From Jaenimonas drosophilae (lineage: Eukaryota > Euglenozoa > Kinetoplastea > Trypanosomatida > Trypanosomatidae), in contig JASAON010001528.1 in assembly GCA_030849065.1 (NCBI GenBank), positions 1-47,635 of the forward strand: a DNA stretch of 47,635 nucleotides. The letters are read 5' to 3'. Under the pieces are notes generated by a model. That model had not been told where the DNA came from, did no database searches, and saw only the letters and a program-made list of their open reading frames with translations. Both the position numbers and the translations under genes were made by a program. The stretch's first letter is position 1; each line of letters begins with the position of its first letter. Positions 36,760-46,042 of the stretch are shown piece after piece.

Positions 36760-38500
36760 AACCACGCCCGGTCCACGATTATGCAAAGACACCGCCCTCG
36801 CTTGATGCACGCGCACCAACCGACCCGCCGGCGCGCAGAGAAGAGCATTTAGGGGAACAACCTGAAGCCTCGAGCCAAGGGGTGGGGGGGGAAATGCACC
36901 CCCCCCCCGCCACGCACCCAATACCCGCCAGGGGCCAGGCGGCGCATCGATCGAAATGCCGGCAACACGGACCAACGCAACGCCCGCGAAAATAATTTAT
37001 CCCCCCCCCCCGCCCCCCACGCACACAAACCCCCCCCCCCCCACCACCGCAGCATCCCCCAAACCCGAAGCGCGCTTTGGCGCGGCGGCGTGAACGAAAA
37101 AAGGCCCCGGCCGAACCCGCCACCCCCCCCCAAGGAGAGGGCCGCCAAAGCCAAACCGCCCCACACGCACAAACAAGCACCACCCCAAGCAAGCCACCGC
37201 GACGCCGAACCCCAGCCGGGCCAATTCAGGCGGCGGCCGGCGGGGGGAAGCGCCGCGGGCGATTGAAGCGGCGGCGCCCCGGCAACGGATTTGGTTGAAT
37301 TTTCGCGCTTGGAAATACGGCGTTGCGCGTCAGAAACGCATGCCCGCCACCGCGGCGCGGATTTTCGATTCCAACCCGCGGAATGGCTTTATCAAGCCGG
37401 AACCCCAAAAGGCGACGCAACAAGGCGGGGATAGGTGGGCATAATGAGGAGTCTTTTTTTCTTTATTTCAACGCCCCCCCCCCTCGCTCCAGAAGCCGCC
37501 CCCGCAGGCGATGGCACTTTTTCGCGCCACCAACCCTGCCCCGCGGCCCATCGACCCCCGGTGGCCACTCGGCGGGATTGGGGACATGTCATTTCGTTCA
37601 TGCCGCAAAAGGGGGGGGGTGGCGCGCGCGCCTGCCGAAGGCAGCGCCCCTGGGGCGGGGTATGGTGGGGGGGGGGGGGCATCAAGATCGCGCCGCACCC
37701 CATTGCGGCCGACGCGGCCCCCCCCCCGCCGGAAATGCCGGCAGAGGCGCATCCGATTTTCATTCGCGGATTTCGGGGGCGGGTGGGGGCGGCCGCCCGG
37801 CGCACCATAAACCAGTTCCCCCAAACGCGGCAAAACCGTTCTCCCAAACCGGCCCCAGCCATGCGGATGGCGCGGCGGGCGTTGCGTGCGCGGAAAGAGC
37901 GGCGCTGTCGCGAGGCCGCGCTGGGGGGGATTTTTTGGAAAACCAAAAAGGCCCAAAGGAGGGGCGGCCCCCCCCCGGGGACTGAATTGGCGGGGGGGGG
38001 GGAAGGCCATTGGGGCCGGGGCGCGGCTGTCCAAACCCGCGCCGCATCCGCCAACCGCCGAATGTGATTGCGCGAATCCTCCCCTGTGCGGTTTGCCGGG
38101 GCCTTCGGCTTCGGCTGCTTTTTTGAAACCGCAGGGGGGGGGGGTGCGGGCGCGATTTCCGTTCCCCGATCGTTGGCAATCGTTTCCGGGGCCCGGCGCC
38201 CGTCCGGCGGCCAGTTTGATTCTTGCGAACCCGCTGGCGCCTCTCTCTTCTATGTTTCGATCTTCTTTGCCGGGGGGTGGTTTGGGGTTGTGGGGTGGTT
38301 GGTGGGGGGTGGGGGGCGGCGTGCGTTTCGGGCTTTTGGGGTCCCTCGTCGTCCCCCTGGTTGGGGGGATTTTTGGTGGCGGTCGGTTGTTCGCTCTTGT
38401 GGATTGCTGGCTCCTCCGTCCGGATTGAATGGCTGGTGCTTCTGGGGGCCTCTGGTGGGTTGACGTGTGTTTGTGTAATTGGGGGGGGGGGGTTAACTTC
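36760..38500. other. GC-rich island with C and G homopolymer runs
   Basis: Composition changes abruptly. Long homopolymers include C-runs at 37001-37011, 37030-37042, 37123-37131 and 37474-37483, and G-runs at 37667-37679, 37992-38002, 38134-38144 and 38481-38492. C-runs dominate the left third and G-runs the right part, with some mixing between 37.6 and 38.0 kb. Long open frames exist on all strands, but they are a by-product of high GC (few stop codons); none has protein-like content. The island might be a genuine G-rich start region, a collapsed or error-prone assembly stretch, or foreign high-GC DNA joined in. Confidence 0.8.
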
Positions 38501-38761
38501 GCGTCGCTCCTAGGGTGGATGGTTTGCATTCCTAAAGTATTACCACCTTCTGCGACGGGCGTTGCGGTTATGCACGCAGCTCATTGGGGTGCATAATGTC
38601 AGCGGGCGTGGTTGCTTCGGATGCGCTATCTCCGTGGAGTGCAGAGGCAGATGGGCAATTTTTCTCTTTGCGCCATCGCGATGGGATGCGGCACTGAGTG
38701 AAAGGACCCATTCACCTCAAATATCGCTGTCTGCATGATCGACTTCACATATGCGACCCAA

Positions 38762-38787
38762 TCCTTCTTATCTCTCCCTTTTTACAG
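38762..38787 (+). promoter_or_regulatory. Trans-splice acceptor of the 399-residue protein gene
   Basis: A pyrimidine tract (TCCTTCTTATCTCTCCC followed by TTTTT) ends in ACAG, the AG being at 38786-38787, 31 bases before the chosen start codon. It decides the start: the Met at 38735 lies upstream of the acceptor and would be removed. Confidence 0.75.
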
Positions 38788-38818
38788 TTTGCCATCAAGT
38801 TTTTCAGAGCTTGTGAAA

Positions 38819-40018
38819 ATGAGATCGCTTCGCATTCACCGGTTGACGGCAAAATGCGCGTTGTGCTGCACAATGATGTGTACCTCACAAAACAATCCCA
38901 AACCTCAAACGTTGGATGGCATAGTGCCACCCAAAACGCAGCTTCTCGGTCAAAGAAAGAAGGGTGACACATCTGAGGGTCTTCCTTCCGTATCTCATCC
39001 CACAAACGTGCTTCTTAATCAGTCATATTGCCAGTTTGCCCGTTCGTCTGGTGCATGCGGAAGTGAAGAGCTCCTACGAGGGGCAGAGCAAGTGTACTAC
39101 AGTTTTTCTGCACTTGCCAGCACTTTTGCTGATCACAGCAAACCTCTAGTTGGGAAAACTGATATGGACAAGCTTAAAGGTGCCTCTGTTGATGCGAAGA
39201 AGCTCTTGGGCGATGTATTTGGTGTACCAGAAAACTATGTCACTCGTGAGCCCACCAACGACGATAAAAAGACACCGGAAGCCGTTCTCAAAGAGGTTGG
39301 TGCACTTATTTCGTCATTAATTCCAATGTCATCTCACCTTGCTGAAACGTTTGTGAAGATTTGGTGTCTTCAGCGAGAACACAAAGCAAACGTCTTTAGC
39401 ATGGCTTCGCCCACAGATTACGTGCTTAATTCTCAACTTGTCTGTTTTGCTAATGTGGAAACGTCATCTATTTCGTATGGGGAGACTCTTTCGGAGGCTG
39501 AGGTCAGACTTCAGATCTCCGGAGGAAAGGAGGGTGGAAGTAGGCGACTCGAAGAAAAGTCTGCTAGCCGCATGGATGAATCTCCATCTTGTGAGGTACT
39601 GGTAAACGGCCGAAAGCTACCACCAATTCCTGAGTCTGCGACTGCGTGCGCCGTGGTTTCACTAGAAGTTGCCGTTCCTCCAGAACGATACGCGATGCAC
39701 TACGAATGGTACTACAAGCGCATCATCGGATATGAGCATGAGTACGAGCGGGCTGCCATTGCAAGAGTGTTTGCCATGAATAGCCCAAAGAGTTTGGCAA
39801 GCTTTCTTGACTTTCTGATGAGAATGTTCACCGGTAAGCCAGTGGAGTTCATGTTCTCCAAGAACATCGGGAAGCTTATTGGCCTCCCCGAGGATTTGTC
39901 CCAAACCGCACCAACGACCAGGAAACTACTTTGCCTATACTTTGATGCTAACCGATGGATTCTATCTGATGTAGTCCCTCTGTCTCCGGCATTGTCAAAG
40001 GTTCCGAGTGAAAAGTGA
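38819..40018 (+). CDS. Hypothetical protein (399 residues), first gene of the plus-strand unit
   Basis: The frame is open from 38735, but the ATG at 38819-38821 is preferred because a strong splice acceptor lies between the two. The N-terminus (MRSLRIHRLTAKCALCC) is basic with Ser/Thr, compatible with a mitochondrial presequence though this is uncertain. The middle (about residues 70-190) is helical and charged. The C-terminal third begins with a strand-like VVSLEVAVPPERY, followed by HYEWYYKRIIGYEHEYERAA and a hydrophobic helix-rich stretch ASFLDFLMRMFTGKPVEF. No known family is recognised. It has no membrane segment. Being next to the strand switch it would be the first plus-strand cistron. 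Existence of the gene is well supported by length, balanced codon use and acceptor; function is unknown. Confidence 0.75.
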   Translation: MRSLRIHRLTAKCALCCTMMCTSQNNPKPQTLDGIVPPKTQLLGQRKKGDTSEGLPSVSHPTNVLLNQSYCQFARSSGACGSEELLRGAEQVYYSFSALASTFADHSKPLVGKTDMDKLKGASVDAKKLLGDVFGVPENYVTREPTNDDKKTPEAVLKEVGALISSLIPMSSHLAETFVKIWCLQREHKANVFSMASPTDYVLNSQLVCFANVETSSISYGETLSEAEVRLQISGGKEGGSRRLEEKSASRMDESPSCEVLVNGRKLPPIPESATACAVVSLEVAVPPERYAMHYEWYYKRIIGYEHEYERAAIARVFAMNSPKSLASFLDFLMRMFTGKPVEFMFSKNIGKLIGLPEDLSQTAPTTRKLLCLYFDANRWILSDVVPLSPALSKVPSEK

Positions 40019-40740
40019 CCTCTTCACACAAGCTGTGTGACATATTGCGTGATCAATACCATGTGATTGCGTATGGAGTTAAGGAGGTGCTACTTTTTTC
40101 ATTTTCCTCTCCTGAAGATTCTCCTTGGCGTCGGTGTCGCAGAAGTTGACTCCTGTTGGATATATCAGACACAGAGCTTGAAAATCAATGGAATGAATCT
40201 CACTGGACAGGGCTTCAGCTCCCTCTTTTTTTTTTTTGCTGAAGGAGACAGAGGCGAAGTGTGCACACTTTTCGAGTACTCGCGAACTCAGTGTGTCACT
40301 TCGGAACCGGTGTCATTGATGCTATCTGTCAAGCAGTTGCCACATGAAGTTTGAGAGTCATTGGTGGCCTGTGGCCACAACAACGACTGTAACAGCAATG
40401 ATCTTAACGATCAAAGTGATTCAAGTTTCAACCGGTCAGCTGTGGGAATGCTACCTCGTGAGATACCACAAATGTATGCGAGCCATGATGCGGATCTTCT
40501 TTCTCTCATCCTTGTCCAGTGATAAAGCAAGCAAGTTAGGTGGAGAGAGCTGCGTTGTCAGGTGAAAGCTGTAGGCTGAATTCAGCGAGCACGACATGAA
40601 CGCTAGAATTATGGAGCAACGCTCATTACATAGGAGTAATGTACACAACTATGTGCAAACCGTATTTCTGATCAAGAACTCCGGCCTGCAACCAGCGCAT
40701 CCGCAATTCCCCCTCGCAAAGTCCGTCTGAGCTGTTCCCC

Positions 40741-41300
40741 ACAGAGCAGGGAAGGCATTCCTTTGTTCACCGCCGCCGCTGTAGTCCTGCAAAGCGCCTA
40801 CTGTGCTCCAGTGGCAGTTTCACCAAGTACGTTCCCCGTACCCCAGGAACCGTGGCTGCTGGTATCCATCATCTGGGCTGCAACGTCTTCTGTTGGCCTT
40901 GGCGACATGCAGTACTGGTGTCCCCAAACAGCATCCATGGACACATCTCCTCAGGCGGTGCTTCTACCCCGTCCTTGCCCCGATTGTCGTCAGACTCACT
41001 CTTGTTTACGACCTTTGTTATAGGTTACTCTGCTCTGCTTGTCCGCTGATGTGACAGCTTTTATGTAAAGCGCTATTGTCACTCTTCGCACGTTGCTACT
41101 GCCTTCTATCGACATTTTTCCTCAGCTCCTGAACGGAACCACTGGATCTGTCGAAAGGAGGGAAGAAATTCTTGAATTTTATGGATTCTTTTGCTCCACA
41201 CACCGCCAAGTACTTTTGAAGGAGTTCCTCCAAGAAACGAACCCTTTTCGGAGGGAGTTTTCGCCACTGTTAGCTTACACAATGTGTGAGACGTAAATGT
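40741..41300 (+). pseudogene. Possible remnant of an ion-channel gene
   Basis: The frame at 40763-41023 contains EPWLLVSIIWAATSSVGLGD followed by MQYWCPQT, which has the shape of a potassium-channel pore helix plus a selectivity-filter-like SVGLGD and an outer-mouth proline. It ends quickly. Another register gives a hydrophobic stretch LLFTTFVIGYSALLV at about 40999-41043 that could be the following inner helix, and a third gives a charged protein-like segment (RREEILEFYGFFCSTHRQ, within 41093-41296). At least two frameshifts would separate them. No start codon, acceptor or upstream membrane helices can be tied together. Chance resemblance is a real alternative; confidence is low. Confidence 0.3.
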
Positions 41301-41972
41301 ATTGTATGTTCTTGCGTCGGCCAGATGAAGTCAACTTCTGCTGCAGTCGACTGGCACTCTTGACTTGGACGTCCTTGCTACGTGCACACACACGTTTGTT
41401 ATTGAGGCAGGCTCTGGGGATGCTGCGGGCTGCTGACGTACCTTGAGAATAACCCAGAAAAGGTTGAGTTCACCTAGTTTGACGACAATACCAAATGAAC
41501 AGCAGCTCTCAGAGTGCTTTTGGTGAAGCACCAAGCGGCGTGACGAGCCGGTTGTTACTTCTGACAAGTCTACCATCTTGAACTGAGATGTCCGAAACAA
41601 TCGGCTCCGCGGTCCTCCTTGCTTACTTGCCGGCTACACGTGCTTCGGTGAGCCATGCCTTGTGGGTATGGTGCACGTAGCGTTGACATCTGGCGCTTCG
41701 TGGGGCTTGCCAAGTCTGCTGTCGCTGATGTATCGCCGAACTCTTGCCTCCTTTTCATATTACTCACGCCACAGAATGGGCTGCTTGACTATCTCCTGCT
41801 TATTTCATTTGGTTCGCTCATGTTACTGATGTGATGCCGTTGATCCGATGTACACATTGCAGAAACTGTACGTAACCTTCTTCATTTATTCATTTTCTAT
41901 TGTCTTATCCATATTGTTATTTTCTGAAAATAGGCATATCCAGCCGACTACTCTACGCTACCCAATTCCAAA

Positions 41973-41996
41973 CCTACCCCCCTTTTTTTGCATCAG
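41973..41996 (+). promoter_or_regulatory. Trans-splice acceptor of the cyclase-like receptor gene
   Basis: A C- and T-rich tract followed by GCATCAG puts the AG at 41995-41996, five bases before the ATG at 42002. It makes the Met at 42002 the real start and the 34 upstream codons untranslated. Confidence 0.75.
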
Positions 41997-42001
41997 AACC
42001 C

Positions 42002-45000
42002 ATGTTCCACCGCCTGCGGGTCGTTGCGTTGGCAGCTCTTCTCCTGACCCTCTGTGAGGTCACAACAGTTGGTGCGGAAGCAGTAACGTTACTCATTGGG
42101 TCCGAGTACGTGAACTTCACCAATCCTGCTGTCAAAGACCCCCTCCAGTTTTACACCACAGGCCTCGAGGTGGCAGTGGATCATGCCCCCAAATCATCCC
42201 TTGTTGCGTACGGATATTTTGCCGCGATTCTCTCCGAACATGAGGCATACAACATGTTCACTTCCTTCGCTGGCCATTCGCAGTACAGGATCATGTTCGG
42301 TCCTGTAGGCCGAGTGACGGCCTCACTCGTCTTTTCCTCTATGGGGACCCTCAAGTTTCCGTGCTTTGCCCCCTTTTCCGAGAGTCAAACGTTTGTAGGC
42401 AACATGGTCTTGCCAGCATATCGTGAACAGGTGTACTGGACCATCCCCTCATCCCACGCACAGGCTATTGCGCTGCTGCATTATCTTTCTCAGTTTAACC
42501 TGTTTCCAGTGCAGCAGTATTCACTCCGCACGAGTGATTCGTTTGTGTGTGACACAGTGCAGCTTGCCCTTCCAAAGGCCGGTTCAGTATTGGGAGCGAT
42601 AGTAGGTGCTGCCATATACAGTAGCTCCGTTAACATGGATTATATCAAGAGGAACAAGGTTCGCGTTTTGTACATTAACACGCAGACGGAGGTCAACGCG
42701 AATACTTCCATTCACGAGTTCCTGACAGGCAGCCCGATCATTGACCAGAACATTACATTCTGCACCTCGTTTGAACTTGCTTACATGACCCTGGAAATAT
42801 ACAATGACGCATCGGCAAAGAAGGTAAAGTTGTTACCTCCTGAGAACATCCTTCTCTCGATGCCTGTGCCTGGTGTGGAGGCCACTGAGTACCATGCTTC
42901 TCAGATATTTTCCACTTATGGCGGCAACGGGTTTGGGTCACTGTCCACGTTGAAGAAAGACATCATAATGGCTGGGTGGGCGAACAGCGTGGCTGTGATT
43001 ATGGCTCAGAACAAGTACATCGGTACAAATATCACAAAGAAGGAACCCTTTTACAACAACCTGCTTGCGGCACAGTCGAGTTTCTTGGTGGAGGATCTGT
43101 TTATTGGCAGCTTTGGTCCGACGGCGTGCTCTAACCCCATGACATGGTCCCAAGGTGCTGTATGCTCCTGCCACACCGGAGGCAACAACGTGTGGTATCA
43201 TACGTTTACCAAGAAAGGCAACTCCTATGACACTGTACCGCTGCGTGGTGCGCTGTTTCAGTACGGCTTGGGTATGTGCGCCAACATTCATGTTGCCGAG
43301 GACAAATCTTACACTGCACCGAACACATCAGGACAAATCCTCCGATTAGCTCGCACTGTTCACCTTGTTGGTATGGGCCTGTCTGGTGCCTCCATGACAG
43401 CGGACGTATGCAACCAAATGCACGGTACGATTTCTCGCGTTGCGAATACGACTCTCTTCTGGCACCATTCACTGCGACCAGTTCGTGGCTACTGCTTATC
43501 ATCCACGTTGACCACGGCGCCTGCGGACTTCATCAGTCATAATGACACCTACGTTACCTCTGGGATGATGGGCGTGATACCCGATTCACTGCTGAAGTCG
43601 GAAACACCACCTACAGAGATGATCCTTGACTTCATTCCGCAGACGACGCAGCCGCGGCTTCCTGTGCCGAGCTACGTGTACCTGTTCTCTACTCTGGACC
43701 AGGAACTGTCTGTGCTGGTGTCGTACCTGAGTAAAGTGATGACGGCCTCGTCTGGTGTGTGTGGTGTGATTCGTGAATCCGGAGTGTCATCGCTCAGTGC
43801 TCAGCTCATTTCGGATACACTGCGATCATACGGAGTGGATACAAGAAAGGTGCGGGAGGAGCCCTCTGGTTCCCTCGTGTCCAACATTCCTGTATCATCG
43901 TGCGCGTACACTATTGTGGTTGATGCTGCCGTTTCTGATGTTGCTCTGCTGGGTGAGTATCTTGAGTCGAACCCAACTGCTACTCTCCTTGTGCCATTTG
44001 ATGACATCACGAAACACTACTCTGAGTTTGTTTCCACATTTGGCTCACTGCCAGCTTCTGTAACGAATCGATTGCTGTTTGCGACCAACTTGCCCACATG
44101 GACCGGCCCTTCGATGACTGCGACAGAAGTTGCCAATGCTGAGGCGTTGAGCACCGTGGAGGAGTTCGTTCAGACCTTGGCACCGATTGATCAGACCCCT
44201 GCAGCAGCACGTGCCTTTGTTGTGGCAATGTTGTATGACCGTCTTACACGAAGAGATGTATCGGGGCTGCTGAACCTTCAAAGCCATCTCTATGCCAAGG
44301 TGACGTTAGCTGCTGGCGGCATGACGTTTGGGCCCTTCACCACAACGTGGGCTGGGGCAGAGAAACACCTGATCAACTATGGTGCATCTGGCATTGCAGT
44401 GTGGTCCTTCACTCGTGTGGTGGTACCGGCTACTCCATTGCTTGCGCCACCTGTGACGCCTTCTTTGGTTTACATCAAGGCATCTGCTGGAGCGTTGACC
44501 GATGTAGATGAGGCTGCGAGTGTGAGCGCATCGTCTTCGAAGGCGGTGAGCGCCTGTTTTTCCATGCAAGCGTCGTCGAGCCTCGCAAAGGATAACCCCG
44601 GGGCGTCCTCCTCTGCATCATCGCTGGGACTGAACGTGATGAACTCCACTGATGTGTCATCATCGAGCTCATCATCGAGCTCATCATCTTCTCTTAGAAG
44701 ATTCCTAAACAAGTTGCAGGACATCTTGATAAAGCTCCTATTGGTTGTTGCTGTATACATTGTCCTGCTCTTGATCGTGCTGAGTGGAGCTCTGGTGTCT
44801 CTGTGGAGACTTGCTGCGTCTTCCCTGTGTGTACATGATGTAACGGAGGAAAGCACAGCTGCTAATAAATTCCGCCGGTTCGTGAATGTTGAGTGTAACG
44901 ATGATGTTCTGTTACAGCACGCAGCACGCAGTGCATCATTGGCCCCTGATGATACAACGGAACCGTTGACCTTTGTGTTTGTGGAGGTGGACAACTGGCG

Positions 45001-46042
45001 TGCTCTGTGGGTGCATGAAGCGGCAGTGATGTCACGAGCGGTGCGGCACTATCAACGTTGTGTGCGAGAAGCCGTTGTGAGGCATGGGTGCTATGAAATG
45101 ATGTCTGTTGAGGGAATCTTTGTTGTTGCGTGTGCTTCTGTGGATGCTGGGGTGAATGCAGCCTGCGATTTGGTGCGTGGCGTTGCTTCACTGGCCACGT
45201 GTGATGCCAATGTTGTCCATGCTGCGTACGCGCGCTGGGGGTGCCGAGGGAGCACTGTGCCTGGGCTTCACTTGCGTGTTGCGGTGCATTGCGGAGTTTC
45301 CCGTCGTCATGTGGATGCTTCTGGCGGTGTGATGTGGGGTGGCGGAGTTGTGTGGAGTGGTGGAGCACTTGAGAATGCGGTGAGAGCTGCTTATTCGGCA
45401 GGTGGAGTGGGTCTGGTTGTGGTTACGGCCTCTGCGAAGAAACTGTATACCGGAACCACACACTTACTTCCTTGTGGCCATCTTGGAAGTGGACCTGAGG
45501 CGGAGGAGATATTTGCAGCGTGTGTTGTGGGCGCCGTGACTGCTCGAGGTGTTGGTGTCGTATTGAGGCGGAAAGATGATGATGGTGCATCTGCTGCTGT
45601 TCTCTTGGTCTCCGAAAACTGGCCGGCCACGAGGTCTGGTGATGTGTGCAAGGAGAGCCTTGAGCGGCACTACGATTGCATTCCCGAGTGTCATCGTATT
45701 GATGATCTTGCGTGGATGTTTCAACGGTTTGGCCTACCTGTGCTACCGCTGTCGGAAGACGCCGACGAACACAGCCGCTATGTTGCACTGCTGAATGCTG
45801 TGAGCGGTCATCTTGGATCCCTGATGGAGTGTCGGCACGGCCTCCCACGTCGATCGGGCCGAGTGCGTTCACGTGTTGTGTTCTTTAATGACTGTGACAA
45901 TAACCCTCACAACGGCAGTCACCGTGCAGCCATTGGAACGCGCTTTTCGAGCAATATGAAGCGCTCTCACTCTTCTCGTAAAGTAAATCATTTCTACTAT
46001 GCGAGGCAACGTGAGGAAGAAGAGTCCAGTATTGGCCTTTAG
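42002..46042 (+). CDS. Receptor-type adenylate-cyclase-like protein with degenerate catalytic domain
   Basis: Start at 42002-42004 (1346 residues), set by the splice acceptor just upstream. Residues 1-25 form a signal peptide (RLRVVALAALLLTLCEV). About 25-860 is an extracellular region resembling tandem periplasmic-binding-protein folds, with many N-glycosylation sequons, as in kinetoplastid receptor-type cyclases. A Ser-rich run (about 885-897) precedes one membrane helix (about 911-935, KLLLVVAVYIVLLLIVLSGA). The cytosolic part has a class III cyclase homology domain (about 985-1150): FVFVEVDNWRALW, then CYEMMSVEGIFVVA, then LHLRVAVHCGVSRRHV and ENAVRAAYSAGG. Compared with FTDIQSSTALW and VGDSF of active enzymes, the first metal Asp is Glu (E995) and the second is Gly (G1038). 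It is therefore probably a pseudocyclase receptor. The tail is basic. Confidence 0.88.
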   Translation: MFHRLRVVALAALLLTLCEVTTVGAEAVTLLIGSEYVNFTNPAVKDPLQFYTTGLEVAVDHAPKSSLVAYGYFAAILSEHEAYNMFTSFAGHSQYRIMFGPVGRVTASLVFSSMGTLKFPCFAPFSESQTFVGNMVLPAYREQVYWTIPSSHAQAIALLHYLSQFNLFPVQQYSLRTSDSFVCDTVQLALPKAGSVLGAIVGAAIYSSSVNMDYIKRNKVRVLYINTQTEVNANTSIHEFLTGSPIIDQNITFCTSFELAYMTLEIYNDASAKKVKLLPPENILLSMPVPGVEATEYHASQIFSTYGGNGFGSLSTLKKDIIMAGWANSVAVIMAQNKYIGTNITKKEPFYNNLLAAQSSFLVEDLFIGSFGPTACSNPMTWSQGAVCSCHTGGNNVWYHTFTKKGNSYDTVPLRGALFQYGLGMCANIHVAEDKSYTAPNTSGQILRLARTVHLVGMGLSGASMTADVCNQMHGTISRVANTTLFWHHSLRPVRGYCLSSTLTTAPADFISHNDTYVTSGMMGVIPDSLLKSETPPTEMILDFIPQTTQPRLPVPSYVYLFSTLDQELSVLVSYLSKVMTASSGVCGVIRESGVSSLSAQLISDTLRSYGVDTRKVREEPSGSLVSNIPVSSCAYTIVVDAAVSDVALLGEYLESNPTATLLVPFDDITKHYSEFVSTFGSLPASVTNRLLFATNLPTWTGPSMTATEVANAEALSTVEEFVQTLAPIDQTPAAARAFVVAMLYDRLTRRDVSGLLNLQSHLYAKVTLAAGGMTFGPFTTTWAGAEKHLINYGASGIAVWSFTRVVVPATPLLAPPVTPSLVYIKASAGALTDVDEAASVSASSSKAVSACFSMQASSSLAKDNPGASSSASSLGLNVMNSTDVSSSSSSSSSSSSLRRFLNKLQDILIKLLLVVAVYIVLLLIVLSGALVSLWRLAASSLCVHDVTEESTAANKFRRFVNVECNDDVLLQHAARSASLAPDDTTEPLTFVFVEVDNWRALWVHEAAVMSRAVRHYQRCVREAVVRHGCYEMMSVEGIFVVACASVDAGVNAACDLVRGVASLATCDANVVHAAYARWGCRGSTVPGLHLRVAVHCGVSRRHVDASGGVMWGGGVVWSGGALENAVRAAYSAGGVGLVVVTASAKKLYTGTTHLLPCGHLGSGPEAEEIFAACVVGAVTARGVGVVLRRKDDDGASAAVLLVSENWPATRSGDVCKESLERHYDCIPECHRIDDLAWMFQRFGLPVLPLSEDADEHSRYVALLNAVSGHLGSLMECRHGLPRRSGRVRSRVVFFNDCDNNPHNGSHRAAIGTRFSSNMKRSHSSRKVNHFYYARQREEEESSIGL

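Larger units (their letters stand above)
36628..38818. promoter_or_regulatory. Divergent strand-switch region, probable transcription start region
   Basis: All genes to the left are on the minus strand and all to the right on the plus strand, so transcription diverges from here. In kinetoplastids such regions initiate polycistronic RNA polymerase II transcription. No gene is seen inside. The central GC-rich island is described separately. The flanks (36628-36755 and 38515-38818) have ordinary composition. No tRNA gene was recognised. Confidence 0.62.
40019..42001. other. 2 kb intergenic region with broken reading frames
   Basis: No intact gene is seen. Short plus-strand frames follow one another in different registers (40067-40354, 40344-40565, 40763-41023, 41093-41296, and fragments to about 41800), several with protein-like composition. 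This suggests one or more decayed genes rather than plain spacer. The 3' end holds the splice signal of the cyclase-like receptor. Confidence 0.5.

Noticed and set aside
37323..38529. Long frames of up to 353 codons in the GC-rich island on both strands
   Set aside because: Several overlap in different registers with only Pro/Gly/Arg/Ala content and no motif. High GC lowers stop frequency, so open length means little.
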